DNA of 64,000 nt, taken from NCBI GenBank assembly GCA_032191485.1, contig JAVDOI010000004.1:16705443-16769442 (forward strand), written 5' to 3'. The DNA comes from Leptoclinus maculatus. Its lineage: Eukaryota; Chordata; Actinopteri; Perciformes; Stichaeidae. The notes under the pieces were generated by a model. It searched no databases and had not been told where the DNA came from. It saw only the letters and a program-made list of their open reading frames with translations. Both the position numbers and the translations under genes were made by a program. Positions 1 through 29,426 of the stretch are shown in pieces. How positions within the stretch are numbered: position 1 is the first letter of the stretch; each line of letters opens with the position of its first letter.

Positions 1-447
1 CTGGCGTCCTTAACATCAGTCTGTTGTGACACTGACATCATCAGCATCTCTTCTAAGACGGTAGAAGAAGACAGCGACCCCGAGACGGATCTCGGCTCCC
101 CTAAGTTGAACACAGTCTGCTCCCAGTCCACCTGTCCTCAAACTCCAAGAAACCCACTGGGACGTTCGGACGACACGCTGGAGTCCTCTGCCACCCTGGC
201 CCCGGAGCGGGACCGCCCCTCTCCCTCACCCTGCCCCACCCCGCCTCCATCCCCTCCTCCCTCCCCTTCCCCCATACCTGCCTTGACCACGCGTCTGCCC
301 CTTCCAGCAGTGCGCAGGGCGCTGGAGGACGGAGAGGGCAAGTCTGATGAGGGGGCCCACAGCAGTCAGGCCTCAGAAGACTCATACTGCAAGGTGATGG
401 ATCTCCTTGGGATGGGACACCGGCTCTTCGTCCCTAAACTGCTGGCG
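1..447 (+). CDS. Unrecognised exon-like open segment, 5' end outside window
   Basis: The frame is open from base 1, and an apparent splice donor (GCG followed by GTGAGA) lies at 447/448, giving 149 codons in phase 0. Reading past the donor, the frame stops at 481-483. The product is Ser/Pro/acid-rich, with a proline-rich low-complexity stretch (bases about 215-280), and ends in a more ordered segment that includes SYCKVMDLLGMGHRLFVPKL. I do not recognise the protein. It lies in the intron just before the exon that closes the RABGAP1L TBC domain, so it may be a nested gene, an alternative rabgap1l exon or a chance ORF. The ordered C-terminal segment and the good donor favour a real exon. No partner exon was identified. 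Confidence 0.4.
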
Positions 448-1297
448 GTGAGAGAAGGGGACTGGGAAACAGACACTGGATGAAAGAAACTGAGCATGCA
501 GTGATGATCGGGTTTAGAGATAGAAAAGGCATGGTTGTTAGTTTGACTTGTGTTGATAATGGAAAGAGCGACTTCTGATGTGGACTTTTCTGAACGTCAC
601 ACTGGATAAATGTGCCAGCCAATTGTTGTAAAGATTTATTTTATAGAGATGGCTAGCCTGTTAGCTTTCTGCTAAAGAACTCGGGAGTCTTACATGAAAA
701 GATTCATATGGAAATCTCATGCGAGATAAAGGGACACTTGTCCTCACTGTCTCCTATTGATGCTGCCAAGAAGTTTTATATTTCATAATTTACAAATGAA
801 ACAGCCCAAACATGATCTACTCCGTTTCACTTTTAAAAACACGCATACAGACTTGGTCTTTGAGCAACAGTTCATCAGCCGTGCACATTACGTATGGTAG
901 TGTCTCTGGTTAGATTCTACAATTCATCCTTACACCACAAGATGGTGTTAATGATTGTTATTGACTCTGATTCATGTTCAGCCACTGAGCCGCCCCGCTG
1001 AATTATTTGAGTGTTTTGTGTGCGGCATCTTTACACGTGTTTCCAAACAACTCACTTTCCCGTCAATGCTCTCTGCTCTAATCTCTGTATCTTTCAAGAG
1101 TAATGTAATTCAATAATTCTAGGTGGACTATTATTTTTTTGTTTTGTATTTAAGGCACCAAGCTTTTTCTCTCCATGATTTATTTACAAGGTCAACATTA
1201 GAATAACCTTGAGTGATATATTGAAATAACCGTCCTTTGTCTACCTCTCTTCACCACCACTTCTTCTCTTCTCCCGTATCCTCATGTCTTGCTCCAG
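448..1297. other. Intron or intergenic sequence
   Basis: No coding segment is recognised. The pyrimidine-rich run ending in CTCCAG at 1291-1297 is the acceptor for the next rabgap1l exon. Confidence 0.5.
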
Positions 1298-18317
<17,020 letters not shown>

Positions 18318-20340
18318 AGGACCCTCCCTCCATCTCTCATTCCCCATGCAGGATGCACATTCGAGCTGAGGAACACAAGTTGAAGAAACAAGCAGCAGAG
18401 AAATGCAGTATTCCTTTTTCCCCAGCCGCTGGCACAGCAGAGCTCACCAGCTACTCGGACTGCATATATCTGAACGCATGAGGAGGAAACGGGCGGAGGA
18501 CTGGACCTGCCACACCCGTCTTTCCCAAACTGTTTACGTTTCTGCTTCACTGGTAATGTGACGGGAGACGGTGCATTATCAGTGAGGCTTGACGACCACT
18601 GAATTCAAAGTTCAGTGTTGTTGTTTTTTTAATTTTATTTTATGTTCAGTCGCTGCTGACACTGTTTAGTTGAGATCTCATTATAGGAGAGCTGAATTAA
18701 CGCATACAATGGCATCCCTCATGCAGGTGAATAATCTAGCTCCACCTTGTGACCAGATAATGCTACTGCAGAGTTATAGTCAATTTATACGTATGAGATT
18801 ATGTTTTAGGTAGCAACATTCAGTCTCACAATTTGAACAATATTTCAATGATAGTGATAGAGCTCCAGACGCAGAGATATTATAAGTTTGCCGCATAGAA
18901 ATATATAGTGATCTACATTCACCGTCTTCATCGCAGCAAAAACTCTGAGAAAAGGAATACTGCATTCAGTCTTAAAGCAAGGTCGACACAAAAAGTTGTA
19001 TTTCTTTATAGTAATATAACGTAAACAATGTTGTCATATAAATATGTATAACTAATTATTGATTTTTGTAATAATCTTGTACAGTTCTTTAAGAGAAGAA
19101 AAAAAACACAATGACAAGTTCTTTTGTTCATTTTTTTTTTTTTTTTTTTTACCGTTTGGATTTTGAATGTCATCTCTCTAGATGTTGACGTAAGCACAGT
19201 GTGTGTTCGAGTCGGTCGAATCTAAATGCTGAAGAACCAAAGTGACAACCTGCAGAGATCCTAATGTCCCTCCTGTCTCTATCTGGGTTGAAACGACTCA
19301 CGGTGTGCAAGAGCACTCTAAAATAACTTTAATCCCAGTTCCAGCTCTTAGCCTGTACGTATTTAATTAGCTGTTTTTGTGTTTCACTACATGCAGATTT
19401 CTAACATCCAGTCATCATTTCTTTTAACCGCTATGATCACAACAGAAAGTGTCTCTTTTCTCTTTCTGAGTCCGTTCCGTCTTTTCATATTTTTGATGAT
19501 TCTTCAGTTGTAATTACTATAATACAATGCCACACATCTTCTGTGATAATGTGAGGTGCATATGTACAAGCTACATATTGACCTTAGTTGTAAATGTTCA
19601 GTTTTGAAAATGTTTTTAAATGTATCCGTCAATCTAGTTGTTTTAAAGTGACCAAGTTGTCTCTGGTGTCTGCAAACGGTCAGTTGGAGATATCAGGGCT
19701 TGTGAGTTTCTGGCATTTGTTCTTTACAGACTGAAAACTAGAGACTCAGTAGAGTGCAGATCTCCACCAGGTGTGTCTGCACTGACCACTGTTGTGCGAT
19801 TGAATGAATACAACCAACGTAAAACACATTTCATTCAAACTCAAAATTAAACTCACCACGCTGTCTGCCTATGAAGCAGCAGCTGAGTGGCGACGAGGTA
19901 CATCAGTGTGTGTGTGTACTGGTAGTTCCGTTACCTTTTAGCTGTTTGCCAAACACACCACAAGCTGTTATCAGAGTAGCGGCTGGGGGGGGGGGTCGGA
20001 GATGCACTTAGCTGTGGTATCACTAGCGGTCGCTACCAGTCGGGTGCCGTGTAAGAGTAGTGAGTGAGCAGGCAGTAGATGGCAGTATAAAACAGGCCAT
20101 AAAAGGTGTTTTGAGAAAGTGTGCGTCACTTGAGCATACAGCCATAAATGGGCACCTAATCTGTAATGCAGCAGAATGTGAGATTAGCCTTGGACAGACA
20201 CAGAGATGCACACTCACTCACTCACTTACACGTGACATGCACAATAAATTAGGTAACTATAGTACAGTGTGTGCTCTAAAGTATCCGTTTCATAGCACAA
20301 TTCATCCCTAAGTAAACGCCTAGCATAACATTAATAAACA
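18318..20340 (+). other. rabgap1l: Probable rabgap1l 3' UTR and downstream sequence
   Basis: This stretch has no supported ORF. AATAAA words near 20243 and 20331 are candidate poly(A) signals; the true end is not determined. A T homopolymer lies near 19129-19150. Confidence 0.4.
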
Positions 20341-21611
20341 AGATTAAACTGCGGTGTTCCCCGTCATTGCCAAACAGTTCTAAAGCCATTTGCACAGCTG
20401 TCCAAACACCTTCTTTTCCCTTTGTCAGGTTAACGCAACACACTTTTTTAATTAACTCTTAGCGCAGTGAGAACAGCATATCTTCCCTGTGTCCATGGTG
20501 GACAGTTGGCTGTGTGGCTCAGTGCTAACACTTTAGTACATACTGTATTGAATATTACCAGCCAGCTAATCTTTTAAGAACTAAATTCATTTGTGTATGC
20601 TTGACAAGTTAACGTCTCACTTAGGAGAATAGTTACTAGTTCCCACTAGTACGTTAACTAGTACTATGTAGTTAAAAAGATCTAACTGAACACGAGCTTT
20701 ATTGACTTTGAAAGAATAATTAAATAAAAAAAACTACAAACATGTTGTGATTACGTTGCTGGTTGCTATTATCTACAGTACATGTGAGGACCACAGTCAG
20801 TGATAAAGGACACAAGGATGATTTTGCGGTCTACGTTGACAAATACAACAATTAGCCAAAAGGTCTGTGTTTTGCTTTAACATGAATGCTAGTGCTGTGT
20901 TAGCAGGCAGAGAGCTGCAGTGTAGGTGCCAAATGTTCCGCTTTATTCTCCACTCTGGTTGTCACTGAAATCAGCCTTTGGACTCTGACCAAGCCCACGT
21001 GTACTCGTTTGTGTGCGAGTGTGTTTTTCGATGTGTGTATGTACAAGTGTGTTCTGCACTGTAACTCAAGTGGTTGAAGTTGAAATGGTTTCTTCTTCAC
21101 ACGGCTGCCTTTTCTGTTGATGACGGAAGCTGTTGGTTGATGAGAGGGAAGCCATCTGACAGTTTGAGTTCCAGCTGTGCCATAAGAGCCTCCCCTCTGC
21201 TCCGTCCCCAATGGTCTTCCTCTGTGCTCCCAACGACCTGAACCAACCTCACCAACAACCATGTCATCTGATCCTATTGACAGATGTGCTCATTATCATT
21301 TCTAACCTGGGGCCTCCCAGTACGACCACTGCTCTCTCAATGGCCACTGAGCAGCTCTGTGGAAGGAAATGCATCAACATGATGCAAAGGGAGAGGAAGG
21401 ATTCATTGAATCCCAGGTGTGTTTTGCATTTCCAGGACATTCCTTCTTACCTATTGTTCATCATTCTTGTTGGTCACACCTGTGACAGTTGCAGTACAAA
21501 GTCGTACAACCAGTTTAAAGATGTTGCCAAGCTGGAGAAAGCTCCTCGTCTTTTATGTGCACTAACACAACATCTGTATTTTAAACACTATTTCAAAATG
21601 TGCGTTTGTTC
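20341..21611. other. Intergenic sequence between rabgap1l and the IFI44 array
   Basis: The two genes converge here (+ then -). Nothing coding is supported. Confidence 0.5.
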
Positions 21612-21867
21612 AAAAGTTATCCTGAGCACAGAGCATAGTTATTTTTTAACTTATTGTCACTGAGAGGACAGCTGCCAATGTATAATCTACTCTAATTCAA
21701 TTGATTTCAATGATGCAAAAGCAAGTCTGATAAGAGGTGTGATGTGTGACAGTCCTGATACACAGAGGGGTTGCTCCTCAGCTGGTCCGACTCAAACACT
21801 GTTTGCTGTACAATAACTCTGACATTAATAAATTTCAGTTTTTCTGTTCATTCATGCACTTTGAGCT

Positions 21868-21873
21868 TTTATT
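21868..21873 (-). terminator. Poly(A) signal of IFI44 copy A
   Basis: AATAAA on the minus strand, about 400 bases after the stop codon. The same word follows copy B at 35766-35771, there only about 40 bases after the stop because A carries a 3' UTR insertion. Confidence 0.6.
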
Positions 21874-21882
21874 GAACAACAA

Positions 21883-22251
21883 AATACTGCCTATGAATGA
21901 TAAAGGATCTACAAAGGAAGTGTCCAAACTCTACATGACATTTTATCACTGAAAACTAGAAGCACAAACTAGGGAAGTTGTTTCTATGGCATCAAATACT
22001 CTTAAGAAAAATATTGTTCACTACAAAGCTTGATGAAAAAAAAATAATAAACTGCAAGACTTTGAACCAGGATGCATAATGTAAAGCAGCTAAAGCTAAA
22101 TCTGGGCAATGTACACTACCGTTTGGAATCACCTGTTATATTGATGTTTTTCTTCATATTAACAATAGCTCATTGTTATCAGGCATTTATCCATTTATCC
22201 AGTGCAACGACAAAGCTATGAATAGAGTAGCCACCTTGGCCTGCTGGACGA
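21883..22251. mobile_element. Insertion in the 3' UTR of IFI44 copy A, Tc1-like end
   Basis: This roughly 370-base block is absent from copy B, where the flanks join directly (GAACAACAAATGGGTCATT). It contains ACACTACCGTTTGGAATCAC (22113-22132), which resembles the termini of fish Tc1/mariner elements. The exact borders are uncertain by a few bases. Confidence 0.55.
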
Positions 22252-22276
22252 TGGGTCATTTTGAGGAACTTATTTA

Positions 22277-22471
22277 CTACAGTTTTACTTCAATGTTGCT
22301 GAGTCGGTCACTGAGCTCATCAAAGTAACCATCAGCGGAGCGAAGCATCTGGATGACAGCGGTGAGAAGTAGGATGTCACAGTTCAGGTCCAACTCAAAC
22401 TCTTTGCTGTAGTTCTTCACCGGAACAACACAGGAGACCGGCACACCGAGCCGAGCGCTGACCTCCTGCAT
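22277..22471 (-). CDS. ifi44: IFI44 copy A exon 7 (last)
   Basis: This exon has 65 codons including the stop, starts MQEVSARLGVPVSCVVPV and ends SNIEVKL. The acceptor GATTCAG lies directly before it. Confidence 0.88.
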   Translation of the reverse strand: MQEVSARLGVPVSCVVPVKNYSKEFELDLNCDILLLTAVIQMLRSADGYFDELSDRLSNIEVKL

Positions 22472-25400
22472 CTGAATCACAAAAGCAACACAAAAGATGC
22501 CAATGAGGGAAGTTTTACACCACAAGACATATAATTGCATTAATTTAAGTAAAGTCTCATGTTTATTTGTTTTCTACTACTACCACAGCAGAGAGGTTGA
22601 TTGTGTTACATTTATGCGTTTCTGTAGGTTATTACCACCGATTACAATTCAGCGACAATGTTATTATTGTATATTTGAGCCGTTACTGTACACAAGACAA
22701 GAGAACTTAATAAGATATCAAAAACATGAAACTGCAAACAAGCCTCGTTACATTTTCTTTCTTTCTCAATTTAAAGCGGATCTCACCATTTCCTCAATGT
22801 AGCCGCTCTTATAAATGTTCCTGATGTCCTGTGAAACCAAAGGGCAGGCTTCATCCACTTTAGTCAGCAGGACCAGCTGAGGAATACCTGGAAAGACAAA
22901 GAAATGTGTTCAAATAGTGTATCATTTTTTACTTTGAAAAAAAAAACTTAAGACATCCTGTCTCTATCTCTAAAATGCTGTGTCTCTACTGTGTTATACT
23001 ATTAGAAACAAAATGTCTATTCTGTTTTATTCAAGCTTTTCTATTAAAATGTCATTTTTACTGACCAATCAAATTGACTTTTCTGCGAATAGCTTCCAGC
23101 TTCTGCTCCAGTTTTGCAGGCATGATGGAGACCTTGCAGGCATCAATGACGTAGGCCACACAGTGGATTTGATCCTTCAGGCCTGGAGACTTGCGATAGC
23201 CGCTGGCCTCCGAATGCAGAGGAGCTGAGGGGTTGAACTGAGTCATACAGGTGAAAGAAAAGGACGGTTTGAGTTACAGAACAAAAGCTTATTGTGTTTA
23301 TTATCCTGCTGATTTTAACAAAAAGCTGTACCTGATAGGTGTCTGGCAGATGACCTTTGAGGATGCTGATGATGTCATCGACATCAAGGCCCGCCCCCGT
23401 GCTTTCCTCCAATCCCATGGTATCACACAAGATGATTGGCAGTGGTTTTCCTCCTCGTCCAGCTTTCATTGAGTAGGTGCGAAACTGTCAGATAATACGT
23501 AATGGAGTTTATCACACAAGATTGTGGATGGTGAAACTTATTCAGCACAAAGACTCATTCACGCCTTTTCAAGCATCCATAAGCAGGACTGGAAAAGCAT
23601 ACTTGACCAGCATCCACAAAGACAGCTGCTATCTCTGTCATTCGCACTAAAGACCGTTCTTGTTATGCTTTATGTTGGTGAAACAGGCTGAGCGGAGAAC
23701 ACAATACCAACTTTTCCACCATTGTCTTTGTTAAGGGCAGATCTCAGGCCAGATTAAAGACCTGCGTCAACAAGTCTACAGCCATGCTAATGTCTTTGTG
23801 AGGCTGAGCTTGGGCACAGCGGTGCTTTGAGCCAAATGCTGAAACATCAGCATTTGCTAGCGTTCACCATCTCGGGACAGCGTGTTACCATGCTTTAACA
23901 ATAAAAAAGTACATTTTAAAGCTGATGGGAATGACATTAGTTATGCTGAAATGTATTACTTATTGTTATTAATCAAAATGAAATTCTGACTCCATGATGG
24001 CACTAGACTAGAGCAAAGAGTCGGGGTATCATCAGAATTATTACAATTCATACTGAGGAGGTATTTACAGAATTCCACCTCATGCATCCAATAGTTGATG
24101 AGACGGTTCATTAAAAACAACAAATGTAAACCCTGTGCGCCGCTAGCATGGTTAAAAATAGTTTGAATTTCTCATATTATCATAGTAATAATGGTGTATA
24201 TTATGTTGCTTATTTGTGGTTGAAAAATCAGATATGTGTTTTACAATGAACTATCATGAACTACATGTTGATGCAGTGATTGTTACAGCAGTAGCTGAAA
24301 CCAGCCCAACCTGTGTGGTGACGCTGTTGGTAGAGCAGCCGGCGATGGCCTGGTTGCTGACGTGGCCTCTGAATACAGAGTTGATAGAATTGAAGAAGCT
24401 GGACTTTCCAGCTCCAACGGCTCCAATAAGCAGGACCCGAACCTGGGACACAGAGCCGGATATGGGGCAGTAGAGCTTAATACCCTCCATCATCTCTGTC
24501 CTCTTCCTGACGAAACAAGAGCAGCTTTAAAACATCTTCAACTATAATAAAGTATTTTTGTAAAGTATGACATGGTGCAGTATACTGTAACATGTTAAAC
24601 ATGAGTACAGTAATAGTATTATTATATGATGCAAAGTGTTGTCACGTCCAGCTTACTCGTTTTCCCAGACCACCGGCCTCCATGGCTTCTCAAATTCTGG
24701 GATTGCTGTTGAAAAGCAAAAAACAGCTTTAAAAAAAGATATGATCACATTTTTATCAAATATCATCCAGCGATTTCATTTAAAATCTGTTGCATTGTAG
24801 TTATGAAACATGAATCAAGTAAATAAATTAAAAGTATGTTTTTTACTTATAACAACATCTCCCTTATTTGTTTCCTTACTTTTCCCTACAAAATAAATAT
24901 TCACACTGAACTGAAATTCAATTTTCACTAGTAGTGAACTAGTGGTAAAAAGAAAACTACAGCTATCTGCCACTTAACTAGAGCGAGCCTGTTCAAACCT
25001 GCTGTCTTGTAGCAACACAAATCCAGATGTATCCAGATGTCCTTTTATAAAGAAGTCTGGTTTCTGGTAACCAAATTGATGGTGTTTGTTTATTGTGTAT
25101 CCTGGCAGAACTTAATGAGGATATTATTGTTTCCATTGTGTAAAGTGCAACAAAAATATTTATGAAAATGGGAAAAGATAAATGCTTTGCTTATAGGTTC
25201 AGTGCTGAATCAGGCTTGCCTTGTGCTTGATGTAAGACACAATATCTTTCTTTGAAACACGGTAAGCATTAATATTCAGTTTATAGTCAACTTACCCTCC
25301 ACTTCATAGACTTCACACTCGGTCAGGTCGAGGTCGTTGCCATGCATCTCTGCATCAGTGAAGTTGTAATAATTTCCTGGACTGCTATGGACTACTGCTT

Positions 25401-25767
25401 GGTTTGCATAGAGAAGAATCAACGCCTGTCCAAAATATGGACCAGAGGTATTCATCATTCTCACTGCATTAGCGGGGGTAGTAACCGGATATTTGAGGAG
25501 CTTTTCTCCACTGAAGGTGAAAAGAAAGGCCTGGTCATCATGCACGTACTGCCCTGACTGACTGAAGGGTTGTTTGGTGTAGCCTCCAAACACATAGCCG
25601 GAAGCATTATAACCCACAGACACTGTGGGACAGCGGGTGTCACATTGCTGATGGAAGGCCGCGCCTGTGAAGCCATGGATGCTGGCCTTATACAGCAGCT
25701 GGAGTTTGACTCTTCCCAGCTGGGAGCAGATGGTTTTCTGCTGGCTGCTGGTTAGCATGGAGCTCAT
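22277..25767 (-). CDS. ifi44: Interferon-induced protein 44-like, copy A
   Basis: Seven coding exons on the minus strand: 25296-25767, 24657-24705, 24311-24506, 23332-23484, 23066-23237, 22787-22887 and 22277-22471. They total 1338 bases and 445 residues (mammalian IFI44 and IFI44L are of similar length). Residues about 18-155 form a TLDc domain (LLYKASIHGFTGAAFH, GYVFGGYTK). After it comes a P-loop GTPase-like domain: G1 GAVGAGKS at 202-209, DTMG at 260-263 and TKVD at 356-359. IFI44 proteins are cytoplasmic interferon-induced proteins whose biochemical role is unsettled. All splice sites are GT-AG and the phases agree, so the coding part looks intact. The ATG at 25767 is preferred because the frame upstream runs into a splice acceptor at 25839. 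The 5' UTR splice donor is altered (see 31491). Confidence 0.9.
22787..22887 (-). CDS. ifi44: IFI44 copy A exon 6 (G4 motif)
   Basis: A 101-base exon with acceptor TTTCCAG and donor ATG/GTGAGA. It encodes GIPQLVLLTKVDEACPLV; TKVD is the guanine-specificity-type motif. Confidence 0.88.
23066..23237 (-). CDS. ifi44: IFI44 copy A exon 5
   Basis: A 172-base exon. It starts FNPSAPLHSEASGY, includes KDQIHCVAYVIDA, and ends in phase 1 at donor GTCAGT. IFI44L has FNP...KDRIHCVAFVFDA at the same place. Confidence 0.87.
23332..23484 (-). CDS. ifi44: IFI44 copy A exon 4 (G3 motif)
   Basis: A 153-base exon with acceptor CTGACAG and donor CAG/GTACAG. It starts FRTYSMKAGRGGKPLPIILC, then DTMG. Confidence 0.88.
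24311..24506 (-). CDS. ifi44: IFI44 copy A exon 3 (P-loop)
   Basis: A 196-base exon with acceptor TCGTCAG and donor CAG/GTTGGG. It encodes VRVLLIGAVGAGKSSFFNSI, the Walker A / G1 motif. Confidence 0.9.
24657..24705 (-). CDS. ifi44: IFI44 copy A exon 2
   Basis: A 49-base exon linking the TLDc and GTPase-like parts, encoding AIPEFEKPWRPVVWENE. Acceptor TTCAACAG, donor GTAAGC; phase 1 in, phase 2 out. Confidence 0.86.
25296..25767 (-). CDS. ifi44: IFI44 copy A exon 1 of coding region (TLDc domain)
   Basis: 472 bases from ATG to donor GTAAGT; holds the whole TLDc domain in one exon. A 5' UTR part runs to 25838, where the acceptor TTTGTATTTAG lies. Confidence 0.9.
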
Positions 25768-27381
25768 AGTGGACCGTTGGACTGCTGAAGTGTGTAAAGT
25801 ACGGTGAATGATCCTTTGACGTTTTCTCACTTTGGTGTCTAAATACAAAAAGAAAGTTTCATTAAAATGCAAGATATCCAGAAAAATGTACTTCTTTTAA
25901 TCCCCCTGGATAAACTAGATGTATGTGGGTAGCACCCTATGTTCAAGGTTTCAAGAAATGAATATCACTCAAATAAAACCATTGATGAAATCATTAAAGA
26001 ACTCAAGAATTCGTAAAACAATAACGTGACATTGAAACATGACAAAATAGTCTATTACTGTTGTGATTGATGAATAGTGTTAAAACACAATACACACGTC
26101 AATTGGTCCAATAGCTGCTGTCATCAATGTATGTGATGTGAAAAATAGTCTTCCTCATTCCCAGTGAGCATTTTTCCGTTTAAAAGACGTCTATGGCCAC
26201 CAATGAAAAGACGTTCAAAAGTGTTTTAAAGTTTTTTCACCGACTATTTGAAGACGTTGATTGAACGTTCACGTTTAGACCAGATTTCAACGGGATTTGC
26301 AATACTAAAATTTTTCGGCCTCTACATTGTGCTAATATATCATCATTTTAGAGGCTTACTAAGAAACCACATCCACATTTCTCAGTTGAAAGCCAATATT
26401 GCACATCCCGGTGAAATCTGGTCTAAACATGAAAGTTTAATCAACATCTTCAAATAGTCGGCGAAAAAACGTTCACTTTTGAACCACTTTTAACCGTGTT
26501 TTAAACGTCACCGTGTTTTAAACGTCGAAATGTTCACAGTTCAATATGTAGCCACTAAATACTTAATCATAGTAACACATCAACAGTTTCCACTTCCAGG
26601 ACAAAGAAGACCAAGCGACACAGGCAACAATTAATTTGTATTTATTAAGCAACAATATAAATATAACAAACAATGTTCTTTATATACAACCATAATCTCC
26701 CTTTCCTTCTTTAAATGTCGTTGTCAAAGCCACACAGCAGCCGGTTTCAGAAGGTCTGCCATATTTTCAAGGTGGACATCTGTAAATAAAACAAGTATTA
26801 GAAAAACATTCACTTTTAGTTCAGTTTTGAACGTCTTTTCACTGGAGACCAGTCGTTTTTTAAACATCTTTTCAACAGAAAGATGCTGACTTGGATATTA
26901 CACAGTATAATACTTTATATTGTTTGTATATTACTGTATGCTAAACAATGTTTAAATCCGTCTTCTTATTAATACATTACTTTGTTTTACTCACTTCCTC
27001 CTCATTTAAACTGTGTACAGCCCCACTCGCTGTCTGTCGTGTATTTTAGATCTGAAATGTCCTAAAAACTATTTTATAACGTTGGGCTACAGCGACAGTA
27101 TAGTCTCCAACATTAACTAACACATGTTTATGTTTTCTGTTTGTCCATGCTGCTGTAGCTACAAGCTAACATGCTAACGCCACAAGCTAGCAGCCTCACA
27201 TGCATTGTGAGCAGCATAAAATTACACTAATGGTGCATATTTCGGTTTGCAATATTGTAATCCAGTAGTTCAAGTACTTACAACGTATGTCGTTAGCGTG
27301 AAGCCTCACGTTTATTCCGTCAGCTCGTTCACTTCGCTCCGCAAGTCCCAAGCCGAGTTTCCAGAAACAGTGCATGGCCCA

Positions 27382-27470
27382 GTCCCAATGTCCCCCCTAA
27401 ACCCTCAAACCCTGAACCCTCAAGGACTTACTGACGTCACCTGGTTAAGTGGTTGAGTGTGAGAGACTGT
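27382..27470. repeat. Interspersed repeat piece (ACCCTCAAACCCTGAACC type)
   Basis: The same text recurs at about 42888-42960 and 43770-43900, all within the intron-1 composite. A related inverse-type segment (CGGACTTTGCGGGAGCG near 29200) occurs too. Confidence 0.6.
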
Positions 27471-27611
27471 GAGGGCTTGAAATGGTGTAAATAGGAATGG
27501 GACAGCACTTTGCTGCAACATATCACGTTACCATTAAAACGACAAAAAATAAGACGTACAATTGTGGGTATTTATTTCATACTTTGTACTCCCTGATTTG
27601 AACGTTTTCCA

Positions 27612-27818
27612 GGCTCTTTCCGGCTCATTGGGTAAAGAGGGTTGTCCGGCAACCGCAAGGTCGGCGGTTCGATCCTCGGCTGCTATGAGTCCTGTGCCGA
27701 AGTGTCCCTGAGCAAGACACTGAGCTCCTAACTGCTTCTCAGCAGCCCACTGTATATCCCTGTAGGGATGGGTCAAATGCAGAGAACAAATTCCCCCTTG
27801 TGGGATGAATAAAGAATA
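27612..27818 (+). mobile_element. tRNA-derived SINE
   Basis: It has a B-box-like GGTTCGATCC (27667-27676) after GGCAACCGCAAGGT, then the GTGTCCCTGAGCAAGACACT body and the GGGATGGGTCAAATGCAGAG tail shared by a widespread fish SINE. An A-rich 3' end follows. The copy in duplicon B is at 43084-43265. Confidence 0.8.
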
Positions 27819-27963
27819 ATACAAAATAAAAAAAAGATGAGGTAATTTAAAATGATCTATTTACTCGTTTTTGTCAAAATGGCTTCAATGACAAAATCAA
27901 ATATTTGATGAATAAATAAAAAAAATATCTTCTGATTTCATGTTTTTTTTGTTCCATCTTTAA

Positions 27964-28928
27964 ATAGAGCCCTAGCCCCATTTTGAGCCCCAAGGTCTAT
28001 TTGAAAAATGTCAATGGATTTATAACACTGAGAAGGGTTTGCTCATATGAATTGTGTAAATATTGTGTATATGTTACTGGTTAATAGCAGATGAAGATGG
28101 AACACAGCTCCACTTTGAAAAATGTCAAATTCGCATGGTGAAAAAGCACTATTTTTGATAATACTATATTAAATGAGGCTATTACATATTATTCATATAC
28201 CCAGCATCATAGGAAACGACAGCAGTAGTCGCACACAAAAATAATTGGAGTGAATAGAGTGAAGTAGGCCAGAGCAAGAGACATAAACGTACAAGAGGTC
28301 ACGAGAGGTCGTTATTTGGGAAACAGCCTCTCCAGCTGTTCCATTGTATTCTTTTATAAGCTAAATAACTATATATTTCACTTCCTTTATCCTTGTACAT
28401 GCCCAATCTATCACATACAGCAGTTTAAAATCATTTTGGAGAGCTAGAACCCTCTCCAAGGTGTCTCTGGGCCGCCGACTGGTGAGTGCCAACCAGAATT
28501 CTTCTGCAGTGTGACTGGCTGCTCGGGGGTGATCTTCCCCGGGTAACGTTTGAAGTGTTTGCCGGACTGTAAATCCGAAATGTACATTCGAAGCCGGGTC
28601 GAATGCTAATGTTGCTAAGTGGGTAGCTTTAGCGTGGACAGTAAAGGAACGTCTTTTGAGGGACTATTCCGGCCGCGTATGTCGGGCAAATGAACGCGAA
28701 AAAGTGACGAAATTTAGCAGGAGGCTAGCAACGTTGTCGTAGATTGTGTTTTGAGTGTGTAAAGTGTTACACATGCTTCTGTTCATGAGAAATTCTTCGT
28801 TAAAACGGTATGCTGCATGGTTGTAGATTAATTATATTTGTTACTGAAAATTGCTTTCTTTGGTTCCGGCTCGGTTCTGTTCGGGTGCAGTAGGTACCCT
28901 TAAGGGTACCTCTCGGTATGAAGAGGTT
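27964..28928. mobile_element. TTAA-target DNA element inserted in duplicon A
   Basis: Flanked by TTAA on both sides (27960-27963 and 28929-28932). Duplicon B has the empty site with one TTAA (CATCTTTAATCCTTAATG, 43406-43423). A related element sits at 36373-37714. TTAA duplication is typical of piggyBac and Kolobok elements; no transposase was seen, so it is non-autonomous or decayed. Confidence 0.75.
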
Positions 28929-29426
28929 TTAATCCTTAATGTTTCTGAGTAAATTTAATACGACAGGCTGAACGCACGTGAGCCGTCCTATTTGTTTACC
29001 TTATTTTTACGTCTCCATGCGTCCACTGGTTACCCCGTGTTTAATGTCAAATTGCAATGATTTGTGGGTAATTCCCTTAGGCAAAGACTGCATATAATGC
29101 TGACTTATGGAAAGGGTTCATAAAGGGCTCAAAATGTCTGCCAGAGAGCCCTCAAACACTCGATGATTTGACAGTGGGACAGTCCTGAACCCTCACGGAC
29201 TTTGCGGGAGCGCACCTCAAAGTCCGTGAGTCCGTAAGGGTGGGGATTGGGATTGGGCCTAGAAGACCGCTTGGTTCAGCCTTCGCGGTCCTCAGTCCTC
29301 AGCTGGGTCCTCCTCCTCCGAAGGATGCAGCCGCTGGATTGAGACACAACTAGTGGGACAGCCCTAAACTCCCACGGATTTCGCGGGAGCGCACCTCTAA
29401 ATCCGTGAGTCTTTAAGGGTGGACAT

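Noticed and set aside
20900..21262. 120-residue minus-strand ORF between rabgap1l and the IFI44 array
   Set aside because: It shows no recognisable domain, splice support or composition expected of a gene; likely chance.
25768..25872. Upstream in-frame ATG at 25872 extending IFI44 copy A
   Set aside because: The frame crosses a splice acceptor (TTTGTATTTAG ending at 25839), so the extension is intron. Copy B has a similar frame but no corresponding ATG. The MSSMLTSSQQK start is shared by both.
27612..27690. tRNA gene suggested by GGTTCGATCC
   Set aside because: The sequence continues into the body and tail of a known type of fish SINE and does not fold as a full tRNA; it is a tRNA-derived retroposon.
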